64,000 bases of DNA from Siphonodentalium dalli (taxonomy: Eukaryota > Mollusca > Scaphopoda > Gadilida > Siphonodentaliidae): assembly GCA_032622095.1 (NCBI GenBank), contig CP136068.1:9405729-9469728 (forward strand), written 5' to 3'. The position numbers and the translations under genes were made by a program. Positions 25,530 through 37,465 of this stretch are shown piece after piece (positions within the stretch are counted from its first letter, which is position 1; each line of letters opens with the position of its first letter). The notes beneath the pieces are model-generated. The model was not told the origin of the DNA and ran no database searches. It saw only the letters and a list, made by a program, of their open reading frames with translations.

Positions 25530-25792
25530 GTGAAAAGTCATTGGCCTTATAGAAGCCAATGCTAATTTCCATGTCCCATTTGTTGATTTAAGTATGTTTT
25601 ATCGAGGTTGGATATGTAATAAATATAATATACAAATCGTCCCCACTTCATAGCGGAAGGTAATTATTGTTAGGCCAATGCATTCTCTTATATATGCGAG
25701 GATCCCTATGGATCGATATTCGAATATATAAGAGAATGCATTGGCACATGGTTTTCGAAAATTTCAGGAAGCTCCCGTCATGGCAGGGTTAA
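25530..25792 (-). mobile_element. TTAA-type element fragment, inverted copy of 59388-59646
   Basis: The right end GTCATGGCAGGGTTAA is the CCCT...CATGAC-type terminus, preceded by one palindrome at 25675-25744. The inner part (CTATAAGGCCAATG region, AAATGGGACATGG on the minus strand, CCGCTATGAAGTGGGGACG) matches 59510-59646 in reverse orientation. It represents a subfamily with a longer unique interior. Confidence 0.7.
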
Positions 25793-26404
25793 ACAGAGTT
25801 TCGGAGAAATTTATGTTGGTGTTGTTTTAATTGTTGTCGAGAAGAGTTAGCGCAACGACTTATATATTAGGTATCATTTCTCGATGTATATATATATATC
25901 TGCGGTATGATTTAGAAAAACAACAACGTAATGTCGATCTGTGAACATTGCTATGCGTGAAATTGGCACGCGCATTGAGATGAACCTAAAACCAACTGCA
26001 ATTTAGATACGAGTATTATATATATATTGAGTTGTGAATGTGTTTCTCGTTATATAACATTGATATATAGGTAAGGGTGTTATGCGTCGATAAATCTGCG
26101 AGGGAATGTAGAAAATGATCACAACGAAATGAGAGAGAAAAAAATCGTTTGACATGCCGATAACCATTGGGAGATTTTGGATTGCGGACTATTATTATGT
26201 ATATATATCATAATTAATAATAACTATATGAAACCTCTCCAGTTTATTGTTTGGCATTGGCCAGTATTCGTCTCAAATATCACCGCAATTCGGTGAATTG
26301 CTATGTAAGTTCTCAACCAAGCATCTCAAAAATGCTGTTATTTTTCTTCCTCGGTGAACGTTGTTTTGAGTCTACGACTTTACACGATGGGGTCACAAGA
26401 AAGC

Positions 26405-26730
26405 GAGAGGCTCGGTGGCTCAGCCGGTTAGGGATACAACGCAAAGACGCGTCTCGTCCTCCAGCGCTTTCGATGAGGGTTCAGATCCACATGTTTCCAC
26501 CGTGGTCTTTGTAACTCGAAATTGTTATCTGCTGGAGTATGTCAGTTATACTTGCCGATGGCTGGTGGTTTGCCGCACATGGTCGATGAGTTTATCCGCC
26601 ATTGCAATCACTGTTATATTAGCCGTAAGTGTGCGGACCCCCCCCCGATTGAAACTGGCAATGTCATGACATGGCGTCAGTTTCTGAAAGAGACATTAAA
26701 CCCCTATCAAACAATCAATCACTCACAATA
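26405..26730 (+). mobile_element. tRNA-derived SINE
   Basis: A polymerase III A-box-like segment, GGTGGCTCAGCCGGTTAG, at about 26413, and a B-box-like GGTTCAGATCC near 26477, are spaced as in a tRNA. They are followed by a body with GATGGCTGGTGGTTTGCC and a tail AGACATTAAACCCCTATCAA then CAATCAATC. This head-body-tail order with a TTAAAC-rich 3' end resembles V-type SINEs of molluscs and other invertebrates; the family assignment is an inference. Confidence 0.65.
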
Positions 26731-26790
26731 AAGCGGCATTCAGTATATACTATTGTATTTGTCTTTCTTGGTGAAAGTTGTTAACAAAAA

Positions 26791-27275
26791 CTAATGTAGA
26801 ACAGGACGGGGCACGACTAGAGAGTCTCCGATTGGGGGGGGGGGGGTGTATGTCCACCTTGAAAGTTTTAACTGCACCCCCGCCCCGAACCATACCATCC
26901 GCCCAGAACCAGACCAAACTCCTATATGTTCGCGATTTTCCATTTGCATCGCTATAGCATCACCAAATTCACCCTCTAGGGACCTCATTCTGCATGGTTT
27001 TTCTGCTTATTATTATGATATGGGAGACATAGACTCAGATTGAAATTCCCAACTGGTGAATATTGTGATGTACACCCATTGGGAACTTCGATTATGCAAT
27101 GTGTCGACTGCAAATTTGGGGATGTAGAGTATAATTAAACTAAAAAAGAAATATAATCTAGAATTTAGTGATACTAGCCCGCTACGTGGGATAGCGTCAC
27201 TAAATTCACCCTCTGGGGACCTCTGGGGACCTCATTCTGCAAATGATAGGCACACTAAACTCAGGCTTGGTTGGA
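26791..27275. mobile_element. Hairpin MITE of the GAGGTCCCC family, degraded copy
   Basis: Contains AATTCACCCTCTAGGGACCT near 26964 and AAATTCACCCTCTGGGGACC near 27198, with a right end CTGCAAATGATAGGCACACT. The central part carries GTACACCCATTGGGAACTT. The left hairpin has lost one arm. Better preserved relatives lie at 46328-46766 and 50862-51176. A local repeat of CTCTGGGGAC at 27211-27230 is a small duplication. The G-run near 26838 and the C-rich stretch after it look unrelated. Confidence 0.6.
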
Positions 27276-27533
27276 ACTTTCCATCGGGCACCTCAAACGT
27301 TCCCATCGTAAATTGGAAAACAACGACGACATCTGAAATATATAAATCCAACTTTATTTAAGCATTGATGCTAAGATACATGAAAAAAAATCTTCGTAGA
27401 ATCAGGGTTTGATTCGGAGTATGCCTATACGATGCACTATATAATAAGATTTATACCACGATCGCCTATCTTACTATATAAATAAAGCCATCTGTTTAAA
27501 TTTTACATTTCGTGCCTATATATACTGTTGATT

Positions 27534-27702
27534 AAACTTGGCAGAGTGGATTAAACTTTTTCCATACAATTTGAACGGAAAAGTGTTTATCCATCGCATT
27601 GTAAAGATCGTGGCACAAACTTCGCAGAGTGGATTAAACTTTCTCCATACAAATTGAGCGGAAAAAGTGTTTGTCCATCGCATTGTAAAGATCGTGGCAT
27701 AA
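27534..27702 (+). repeat. Two-copy 83-bp tandem repeat
   Basis: AAACTTGGCAGAGTGGATTA at 27534 is repeated as AAACTTCGCAGAGTGGATTA at 27617; both copies end with AAGATCGTGGCA(C/T)AAAC. About 6 differences separate them. Confidence 0.85.
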
Positions 27703-27705
27703 ACA

Positions 27706-27804
27706 AAATATACGCATAGTGTTTCTGAATAACAAGCTCGTGGTGTAAATCGACAATCCCACTCGTGGATTAAATTTGTTATTCAGAAACACTATGCGTA
27801 TATT
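27706..27804. repeat. Perfect 28-29-bp-arm hairpin
   Basis: ATACGCATAGTGTTTCTGAA at the left is exactly complemented by TTCAGAAACACTATGCGTAT at the right, around a loop of about 40 bases. It sits just after the 83-bp repeat and may be part of the same element. No target duplication was identified. Confidence 0.8.
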
Positions 27805-27885
27805 CTATATATCAACCTTTCTTGCCCAACTCTCGAGTAATTCCAAAGCTGCCTGTATGAATTAGTCCACTGATGGTCCCAGCGG

Positions 27886-27955
27886 TTTGCTCAGTTGGTC
27901 CTCTGATATACACATTCGACACGGTCGATGGTTCAAATCCGACATAGCTAAAGCT
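27886..27955 (+). mobile_element. tRNA-like SINE head
   Basis: GGTTTGCTCAGTTGG resembles a polymerase III A box and GGTTCAAATCC is a canonical B box about 45 bp downstream. A complete acceptor stem cannot be folded, so this is not called as a functional tRNA. It is probably the head of a degraded SINE. Confidence 0.5.
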
Positions 27956-28100
27956 CGGCTCGAATCGAATTTAGTGCACTCGGTTAATAAATCATTATAT
28001 ATAGAGATCCTCTATTTAACTTTAGATAATTCATTGAGCGTATAATAACACGAGTTATTTTATACACTATAGAAGCTACACAAAATGCAAAACAAGGTTC

Positions 28101-28353
28101 TTAACCCTTTCATGACTGGAATTTTGCGAAAACCCTGTGCCAATGCATTCTCTTATATATGCGAGTCGCCCATAGGGCGCCTCGCATATATAAGAGAATG
28201 CATTTGCCTAACAAAATTTACCTTGGTCTTGTACTCCAGTGAATTCTCTTATATATGCGAGGCTCCCTGTGGGAGATTCGCACATACACGAGAATACACT
28301 GGCGCATAGATTTTAAAGCTGCACCAGAGCAGCTCCGGTCATTGAAGTGTTAA
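28101..28353. mobile_element. piggyBac-like MITE with two palindromes (TTAA both sides)
   Basis: Starts TTAACCCTTTCATGACTGG and ends GTCATTGAAGTGTTAA, so both ends are bounded by TTAA. Inside are palindromes at 28139-28203 and 28234-28304, separated by a short AAAATTTACCTTGGTCTTG spacer, and the asymmetric inner ends TTTTGCGAAAACCCTG and GCAGCTCC. No transposase frame. Confidence 0.8.
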
Positions 28354-29263
28354 ATACTTGGTCAGGTATTCTGGGTACATCTTCTATTTCATAAATGAAG
28401 AATATCGGGCCGCACTGTGCTTGCACCGTGAATGGTGGGCAGGTGGTGATCTTCTAAGCTGACTCTATACACATGGTTTGTAATCTTTATAAATTTGGAC
28501 TCTTATCTGTTAATATAGTCTTCGTGTTCACGTTGCCGCTGGGGAGCTATCCACGTAATTTGGACATGATATGTGATCTTTTTATCGCAGATTATCGTGT
28601 TTATGTCTATTCTGTCTTGCTGATGTGAGAACATCCAGAGGGAATAAACAGCCAACAATGATATAAAATCGTACCATTCCCGGATTTTCGTTCGCGTGCA
28701 TTTTCACGTTTTAAAGTATGATATGAAGCACTGATCGAATTGGAAAACAGAAAGTAATTACATCAATGTTATGACCAAATTAGCAGCACGCAAAGTCGTT
28801 CTTAGGTAGCAATACACACTTTTCAGCAATTTGGCCAACTGGGAAGGGGTACTGTACTTCAAATATATGTTGAGCCATTATTTTTGGCATATGTCCCAAC
28901 ACGCATGCTTTATTTTCGATAGGTTTGCACACACAAAATGCTTAATTTCACCTATTTATTTTACTCAAATTGACAATTTTTAATCCAAAAACAGACCACG
29001 ACAAAGCGATTGTCAGTATGCATGCAAACAGGTGGTCTTCACTCAATACGAACATCATGCTACGTATCCAAATGTTTCACTCTTTTTGGTGAACTTTCCA
29101 AATTTTGTTGAAAAATAAACCAGTACAACCCGATAAATCGTGTACTGCTACCTTACATATGAAAATTATTACCTTATATATGAATTGTATACAGCGACTC
29201 GCTCGATCTTGTTTGCGAATCATCGCCGTTTGTTTATCGGCGAAAATTATTATTAGTACCGAA
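28354..29263. other. No gene seen
   Basis: Apparently single-copy sequence with short random frames. No recognisable domain in either strand. Confidence 0.5.
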
Positions 29264-29418
29264 TTAACCCTTTTATAATAATGCATCATTACATATCATG
29301 TGCCACTGCATTCTTTTATATATATGCGAGTCTCCCGTATAAGTCTCGAGCCTCGCGTATATAAGAGAATGCACAGGGTTTTCGCAAAATTTCACGAACC
29401 AGTTATATGGAAGGGCTA
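29264..29418. mobile_element. Short piggyBac-like MITE with one palindrome
   Basis: Left end TTAACCCTTTTATAATAATG, a single palindrome at about 29304-29372 whose loop has gained extra bases, and right end TTTTCGCAAAATTTCACGAA ... GGAAGGGCTAA. The right TTAA is mutated to CTAA. Confidence 0.65.
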
Positions 29419-29447
29419 AGGAGTAAATATTTACATTTGTCGGCAGT

Positions 29448-29990
29448 TTAAACCTTACATGACTGGAGCTTCCTCATTGTTTTGCGAAAACCCTATGCCA
29501 ATGCATTATCTTATATAAGCGAGTCGACCAAATGTTATATTATTTTTTATAATTGTTAAAGAATGTAAGAAAAAAAAGATGATAAAAAATTGTTAAAGAA
29601 TGTAAGAAATAATGATGAAAAGTGATAAAAAGTGTTAAAGAATGTAAACAAAAATGATAAAAATTGATAAAGAATGTAAGAAAAAATTATAAAAAATGAT
29701 AAACAATTGTTAAAGAATGTAAGAAACAATTATACAAAATGATAAAATTGTTAAAGAATATAAGAACAAATGATTAAAATTGTTATAGAATGTAAGTAAA
29801 ATAACAAAAAATTATAAAAATTGTTAAAGAATGTAAGAAAAATTGCTAAAAAAATATTTTAAAAATGTTAGGCCATTGCATTCTGTTATATATGCTAGGC
29901 GACATATGGTCGACTCGCATATATAAGAGAATGCATTGGCACAGGGTCTTTAATGTTGCGCCAGCGCATCTCCCGCAATAAAAGGGTTAA
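29448..29990. mobile_element. piggyBac-like MITE with internal AT minisatellite
   Basis: Left end TTAAACCTTACATGACTGG, right end CTCCCGCAATAAAAGGGTTAA. The left palindrome (29497-29530) is truncated to one arm; the right one is intact (29874-29940). Between them lie about nine irregular copies of TTGTTAAAGAATGTAAGAAA followed by AATGATAAAA. The same motif, in one copy, forms part of the centre of the TA-flanked MITEs. Confidence 0.75.
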
Positions 29991-30039
29991 ACTTTGTGTT
30001 TATGCAATGACACAATCAAGGTGGCTGGAATTATCGGTA

Positions 30040-33030
30040 ATATTAGTTGCATGCTACATTATTTCGGTGGGAAATGTACCTGGGCATCAATGATGCTTCA
30101 ATATAGAACGGGTTATACGTATTATACACGAACATTTCATATGGGAAAACTACTCATCAATGATACTTCAGAATAGAAATGCGAATGGTTAAACTTATTA
30201 TACATGGACATCTCATATGGAATAACTACTCATCAATGATACTTAGGAGATAAACGTACCCTGTTTCGTTGTACATTCTGGGATTCGAGCATGAAAACAG
30301 TTTGTGAACTCGCCGGCAAGCCGACTCATTCACAAACTGTTTTCATGCTCGAATCCAAGAATGTACAACGAAACAGGGTACGTTTATCTCCATTGTAATT
30401 CAATCTAGCAAGGAATTTGCAAAAAAAAACAACTATAAAAAGTATCGAATCGAGACTTTCATTTTGCCGTTGTCACCGTGCACATATCGTTGGGCTTGTT
30501 CATTGCGTTACTCGAAACACTGCTCCGTAACAATTTCCTGTTGTGCGGGTTGGCTCGTTTCGCTACTCCGTTCTGCGCCGATGAAATTTTACCGTCCTAC
30601 ATTCAGATTTGATGCATGCCGAAGCGGCTGATGTCGGTGAATCGAAAACTAAATTAGCCGCTCTCGGCCAATCAGAATGCTTGTTTTTAGTGACAAATAC
30701 TCAATTGAATTACAATTCAGTATAGAAACGGTTAAACTTATTATGCATGAACATTTCCTATGGGATAACTACTCATCAATGATGGTTTAGTATAGAAAGG
30801 GTTAAACTTATACATAAACATATCCTATGGAATAACTACTCATCAATGATGGTTTAGTTTAGAAAGGAATACACTTATTATCTGAACATATCCTATGGAA
30901 TAACTACTCAACTAATTATCTGAACATTTCCTATGGGATAACTACTCATCAATGATGCTTTAATATAGAAAGGGTTAAACTAATTATCTGAACATTTCAT
31001 ATGGGATAACTACTCATCAATGATGCTTTAATATAGAAAGGGTTAAACTAATTATCTGAACATTTCATATGGGATAACTACTCATCAATGATGCTTTAAT
31101 ATAGAAAGGGTTAAACTAATTATCTGAACATTTCATATGGGATAACTACTCATCAATGATGCTTTAATATAGAAAGGGTTAAACTAATTATCTGAACATT
31201 TCATATAGGATAACTACTCATCAATGATGCTTTAATATAGAAAGGGTTAAACTAATTATCTGAACATTTCATATGGGATAACTACTCATCAATGATGCTT
31301 TAATATAGAAAGGGTTAAACTAATTATCTGAACATTTCATATGGGATAACTACTCATCAATGATGCTTTAATATAGAAAGGGTTAAACTAATTATCTGAA
31401 CATTTCATATGGGATAACTACTCATCAATGATGCTTTAATATAGAAAGGGTTAAACTAATTATCTGAACATTTCATATAGGATAACTACTCATCAATGAT
31501 GCTTTAATATAGAAAGGATTAAACTAATTATCTGAACATTTCATATGGGATAACTACTCATCAATGATGCTTTAATATAGAAAGGGTTAAACTAATTATC
31601 TGAACATTTCCTATGGGATAACTACTCATCAATGATGCTTTAATATAGAAAGGGTTAAACTAATTATCTGAACATTTCCTATGGGATAACTACTCATCAA
31701 TGATGCTTCAATATAGAAAGGGTTAAACTAATTATCTGAACATTTCATATGGGATAACTACTCATCAATGATGCTTTAATATAGAAAGGGTTAAACTAAT
31801 TATCTGAACATTTCATATAGGATAACTACTCATCAATGATGCTTTAATATAGAAAGGGTTAAACTAATTATCTGAACATTTCATATGGGATAACTACTCA
31901 TCAATGATGCTTTAATATAGAAAGGGTTAAACTAATTATCTGAACATTTCATATGGGATAACTACTCATCAATGATGCTTTAATATAGAAAGGGTTAAAC
32001 TAATTATCTGAACATTTCATATAGGATAACTACTCATCAATGATGCTTTAATATAGAAAGGGTTAAACTAATTATCTGAACATTTCATATGGGATAACTA
32101 CTCATCAATGATGCTTTAATATAGAAAGGGTTAAACTAATTATCTGAACATTTCCTATGGGATAACTACTCATCAATGATGCTTTAATATAGAAAGGGTT
32201 AAACTAATTATCTGAACATTTCCTATGGGATAACTACTCATCAATGATGCTTCAATATAGAAAGGGTTAAACTAATTATCTGAACATTTCATATGGGATA
32301 ACTACTCATCAATGATGCTTTAATATAGAAAGGGTTAAACTAATTATCTGAACATTTCATATAGTATAACTACTCATCAATGATGCTTTAATATAGAAAG
32401 GGTTAAACTAATTATCTGAACATTTCATATGGGATAACTACTCATCAATGATGCTTTAATATAGAAAGGGTTAAACAAATTATCTGAACATTTCCTATAG
32501 GATAACTACTCATCAATGATGCTTTAATATAGAAAGGGTTAAAAATATTATACACGGACATTTCCTATAGAATAACTACTCATCAGTGATGCTTCAGTGT
32601 AGAAAGTGTTAAACTTATTATCTGAACATTTCCTATGGGATAACTACTCACCAATGATGCTTTTGTATAGAAAAGGTTAAATTTATTATTCATGAACATC
32701 TCCTATGGAATAACTATACTCATCAATGATGGTTCAGTATAGAAAGGTATAAACTTATTATCTGAACATATCCAGTGGAATAACTACTCACCAGTGATTT
32801 TTCGGTACAGAAAGGGTTAAACTTGTTATACATAAACATTTCCTATGGGATAACTACTCATCAATGATGCTTTAGAATAGAAAGGGTTCAACGTATTATC
32901 TGAACATCTATGGAATAATTACTCATCAATGATGCTTGCTTCAGTATAGAAAGTGTTAAAGTTAAAAGTCTGAACATTTCCTATGGCATAACTACTCATC
33001 AATGAGTATTTAGTATAGACAGGGTTAACG
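30040..33030 (+). repeat. 68-bp satellite array with 8-monomer higher-order period
   Basis: About 40 monomers; each contains TTATCTGAACATTTC, GGATAACTACTCATCAATGA, then GCTTTAATATAGAAAGGG and TTAA. The homogeneous core is 30985-32530 and the edges are diverged. Marker variants (CCTATGGG, GCTTCAATAT, CATATAGG) recur in the same order 544 bp apart, at about 31605 and 32149, giving an 8 x 68 bp higher-order unit; the left part instead shows a 4-monomer pattern (272 bp). The array ends at GGGTTAA (33022-33028). It is interrupted by the foldback insertion at 30246-30716. Confidence 0.92.
30246..30716. mobile_element. Insertion in the satellite: 63-bp-arm hairpin plus a segment with 13-bp inverted ends
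   Basis: A hairpin at 30246-30391 has 63-bp arms with one mismatch (left GGAGATAAACGTACCCTGTT, right its complement) and a 20-base loop. It is followed at once by 30392-30716, bounded by ATTGTAATTCAAT and ATTGAATTACAAT. Satellite sequence resumes at TCAGTATAG exactly where it broke off, so the whole 471 bp is an insertion. The interior is GC-richer and non-coding. Confidence 0.75.
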
Positions 33031-33317
33031 GAATGGGCCTCAATAAATCTTCAGACTAACAGTCGTATGATAATGTAAAACATTGACCCAATTTGTTATT
33101 TATTCACATTACTAATAACAAGCATAAAATACCTACCCACATAATTATATACTCCAAACATTCGCGGTTTGAATAAAGGACTCGAAATTAGAATGCTTGA
33201 CACGAGTGCATGGCATCCAATAAAAATTACAACTCATGTGTCCCTCTTGACATACCCGGTGTATACATACATGCAGCTTCGTGGAATTGGAGATACACGT
33301 ACATTATTTGTACTGAT

Positions 33318-33693
33318 GCACAGTGGGCCCTCAATCCTTCATGACTGGAGCTTCCAGAAGTGTTCCGAAAAGTTCGAAAACCATGTGCCATTGCTTTCCA
33401 TACTAGCATAGGGAGGCTAGGGAGCATCGCATATCCCTGTGATGACGGCAGCTGCGCTGGTGTCGCATAAAACTCATATCATGTGCTAGTGCATTCTCTT
33501 ATATATGCAAGTCTCCCATAGGGGGCCTCGCATACATAAGAGAATGCATTGACCTACAAGGTCAAGGTAAATATTGTTAGGCCAATGTATTCTCTTATAT
33601 ATGCGAGGCTCCCTGTAGGAGGCTCGCATATATAAGAGAATTGGCACAAGGTTTTCGCAAAATTTCAGGAAGCTCCAGTCAAGGAAGGGTTAA
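33318..33693. mobile_element. Truncated end and nearly complete piggyBac-like MITE, side by side
   Basis: A CCTTCATGACTGGAGCTTCC end at about 33336 belongs to a copy that breaks off near 33425. A second copy starts GATGACGGCAGCTGCGCTGG at 33440 and ends CAGTCAAGGAAGGGTTAA at 33693. It carries palindromes at 33490-33552 and 33580-33645 separated by CTACAAGGTCAAGGTAAATA. A stray inner fragment (CATTGGCCTAACAATATTGA) follows at about 33703. Confidence 0.7.
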
Positions 33694-33764
33694 ATAAGAT
33701 AATACATTGGCCTAACAATATTGACCTTGACCCTGTAATTTTTTTTTAAATTGTCACGTTTCTG

Positions 33765-33794
33765 ACGATTGCCGCCAGTGGCGGGCTAGGCTAG
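33765..33794 (+). mobile_element. Possible Helitron-type 3' end abutting the next element
   Basis: A perfect small hairpin CCGCC-AGT-GGCGG is followed by GCTAGG and then CTAG at 33791-33794 with T next. This is the layout of a Helitron 3' terminus (hairpin, then CTAG before a host T). It stops two bases before the TC start of the element at 33797. Confidence 0.4.
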
Positions 33795-33816
33795 TATCTA
33801 TATCTATATTTGCGAA

Positions 33817-33855
<39 letters not shown>

Positions 33856-34593
33856 GTTCTATAGAAATGCACACGGGACAATCTAGATGATGCCAAAGGG
33901 GTCTACTAGGAGTAGCTTTTTACGAGAAAGATAATGGTCGGGGTTAGAATTTTCTAAAGTGACGCCGTTGTTGTCAGGGGCAGAAAAGAGGAAGGGGCAG
34001 ACAAAAATTTTGTCGCCGATTGCCACCAAACTTATATATAATTATCCCCATAATATGAGGAATCTAATGGCGTGGTTTAAATATGACAAAAGTCGCGCCG
34101 TTCGCGTCAGGGGTGCCCGGAAGGGGGGGGGGGTGGGCAGATTTTGTTTCTGTCGCCGATTGCCACGAAACTTACATATATTCATCCCCATGATATGAAG
34201 AATCCAACGGTGTGGTTTAAATATGTCAAAAGTGGCGTCGTTTGAGTCAGGGATGAACGGAAGGGAAGAGGGGCACCAAAATTGATAAAACTAATTTTAG
34301 CGCCGATTTCCACCAAATTGATATATATTCTTCTTCATGATACAAGGAATCTAATTGTACGATTTAACAACGCCAAATTGTTGTTTTTGGATGAGAGATC
34401 GGGAGGGGGTGGGCACTAAATTTGATAATGAGTCGCCGATTGCCACCACACTTATACAAAATCATCCCCATGGTATGAGGAGTCTAATGGTGTGGCTTTT
34501 ATCTGTCAAATGTGGCCTCATTCGAGTCAGGGTTGCATTGAAAGGGACAGGGGCACCAATTTCCACCAAATTGATACACGTTCTTATCCATGA

Positions 34594-35037
34594 CTAGCAG
34601 GGTTACCCGGCGTTGCCCAGGTTAATGTATGCTGTGGATATTTGTTGAGAATAGTGAATGCTCTTGCTTAAAGTGTTAACATATTCAAATAGCATCACAA
34701 AACATGATTATTACAGTCATGGAATATAAGTAGTGGCTCACCTTGTCAATTGTCATTCTGTTTATCGCGATTAATCGGTTCCACCAATAATGAAGTATTT
34801 ATTTATTTACAACTGCGTATACATTAGACGTTATAATATGATACATGCACATCATAAACACATTAGTTCGATAAAAGATGATAACTGGGTTTTACATACT
34901 GAGATGTATCAATCAATCTAGTGGGTTGGACTAAGATCTCGAGGACACCTGGCTATCATATCTCCACGAATATACAGATGTTTCAAAGAAATTTCAAGGT
35001 GCTCCTCTGTTCATGGTGCTATATATTGGCTAAATAT
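34594..35037 (-). repeat. Internal inverted copy of the Helitron 3' region, copy 1
   Basis: Starts CTAGCAGGGTTACCCGGCGT, the exact complement of the element's own 3' end, and runs about 444 bp as reverse complement of 37572-38015. The element therefore contains a long inverted repeat with its 3' terminus at both outer edges. The corresponding inner copy in the second element is at about 39120-39563. Confidence 0.85.
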
Positions 35038-36520
35038 CGTGATTTAAAGACGCCATAGTGGTGCTGATTGGGTGAGAGATGGAGAGGGGAGGGATTGGCA
35101 CCAAATTTGATAAAACAAATTGTTTAGTCACCGATTATCACCAAACTTATAAACAATCATCTCCAGGATATCAGGAGTGTAATCGTGTGGTTTAAGGATG
35201 TCACAAGTGGGGCCATTCGAGTCAGTGGTGTATAGAGATGAGAGGACACAAAAAATGATATCTATATGTTTAGTGCCGATTTCCACCAGATTGATACATA
35301 TTCTTCTCCGTGATACGAGGAATCTTATCGTGTGGTTTAGATACACCAAATTGGTGCCCTATGGGTGAGAGAAATGGGGACCTTAAATTATATACGAATT
35401 TGTATACTCGCCAATTTTCACCAATTTCATATATATGCATCTCTAATCTCGAATGAGTCTCAGTGTGTGCAGCTTGAGTCCGAAATAGGGACGGGAGGGT
35501 AACCAAAACTTATACAAAATATTGTTAGTACCAATTACCATCAAATTCAGACACGTTCTTCTCAAATGATACAAGAAATAAAATCGTGCTGTCTGTCTGT
35601 CTTTGTGTCTGCCTGTGTGCGTTCTATATATAACTTCACGCGGTACAATCGAGATGGCACCAAGGCGTTCTAAGAGGGGTAACTTTTTACAAGGAAGATA
35701 ATGGTGCGGGTTAAAAGTTTCTAAAATGACGCTGTTGGTGTCAGGGGAAGAAAGGAAGAAAGGGGGAGGTCGGCAAAATTAAAAAAATATGGTGAAATAG
35801 TTTTGTCGCTGATTTCCACCAAACGAATACATAATCACCTTCACAATATGGCGTTGTTCGAGTCAGCGTTGCATCAACAATTGATTTAATAAACCAAATT
35901 CCACCAAATTCATATACGTTTTTCTCTAATGATATACCATGAATTAAATTAAATTAAATTTGGTGTCGTTTGCGTCACGGATGGCGAGCGGATATGCACT
36001 ATCATTGATACGATTGCTATTCGTAGATATCCACATATAAGTTATATATAGTCACCAGGCCATCTCCATATCATTTTAAGTTGTTGGGCGTTCACATTTC
36101 ACAATCCCGACATGTGGTGACCCACATAAGTCACTTGAACAATTATATCTTCTTAACAGTCATATTTATATGGTGATGATCATCAAGGCATTCACACAAT
36201 GAGCTAGCAAAAAGAGATAACTAGAAGAAGCATTAAACGTATATTTATCATTCTATTGAAGAGATACATATATTCGTGCAAACTGAGAGACCTCGAACCG
36301 TCAGAGGATTGCATATATATAATAACAAAGTTTACTCTGTTCCATTCAATACAGTTTCCACAAAAAAATACAATTTGTCCAGAGATATGGAAGGCCTGTT
36401 CAAAAATAGTGTCACAGTGTGCAGTCAAATATAGTTTCTTCTGATATAAAAGAAAATGCAGTTAGTAGCACAATACTTTTCAGGATCCTACCAATACTGA
36501 CATCTGACAAGGGTTTTAGA

Positions 36521-37465
36521 CAGTGTTCGCGCTGTCGGTAGCCAAATTAGCCAATGGCTAATCTTTTTCGAATTTGGCTAATAAAAATTTCATTTGGCTA
36601 AACTTTTGGCTAAACTTTTTTTGACCCCAAATGGAGATTGAAAGCATGAATTTTTGGCAAGTGAGTTTTCAATTCTATGATGTGAACGATCTACATGTAG
36701 TCCGAAAACATCGTAAGTGGGAATAAATCGCCGACTGTACAAAGGGAAACCCGATCGCGGACAGTACAAAGGGAAACCCGTCACTCTGCACGAAACAGCA
36801 TTTTACATTTAATCCGCTAATCCCCCATTGTCTCACGGGGCTCCTGCACAATGCATGTTTATGATGACATTGTATTTATGACGTTCAAGGTTTATGAGCA
36901 CCACATGTAAGACAATAGTTAATCAGCCAAATGTGAATCACGACAGATATTTTGTGGCTATTTGTCGTCAATGCCGATACATTCAAAATAATATGCATGC
37001 TTTCATGACAGACTGTAATTTGATAATGTCGTAACAATATTAAGTTATTAGTTTCCAGATGTCACTTAGATATTTTCGCAAGGATGATTAATATTTAATG
37101 ATTTAAAAAAAAGATATTGATATAAAACAAAAAAATAATGACATTAAGAAGAACAATCCCGGGTTACCCCCCCCCCCAATCACTCTTTCACATAAAGATT
37201 AATAAATTTTTAATAAATGATATATATAAAAATATTTCTAGTTTATCAAAATTAGTAAAATTATTGTGTATTTTACCTGTGTCTGTTAGTTTTGAAGGTT
37301 TAGTCATTAATTGTGAACCGATCAGAAAACGATGATTTAATTTGGCCATAGTTTTTTTTAATTTGGCCAAAAAACATTTGGCTAAAGTTTTTTTCATTTG
37401 GCTAATAAAAGTTTCATTTGGCTAAACTTTTGGCTAAAGTTTTTTTCGGTCCAGCGCGAACACTG
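36521..37465. mobile_element. hAT-type non-autonomous insertion, 945 bp
   Basis: Terminal inverted repeats CAGTGTTCGCGCT and AGCGCGAACACTG are flanked by a perfect 8-bp duplication GTTTTAGA (36513-36520 and 37466-37473). The twin element has a single GTTTTAGA at the same point, so the empty site is visible. Repeated TTGGCTAA motifs near both ends keep a Leu-Ala-Lys-rich frame open on the minus strand; no intact transposase is seen. Confidence 0.92.

Noticed and set aside
27886-27955. Functional tRNA gene
   Set aside because: A and B boxes are present but no seven-base acceptor stem or proper anticodon arm can be folded; treated as a SINE head.
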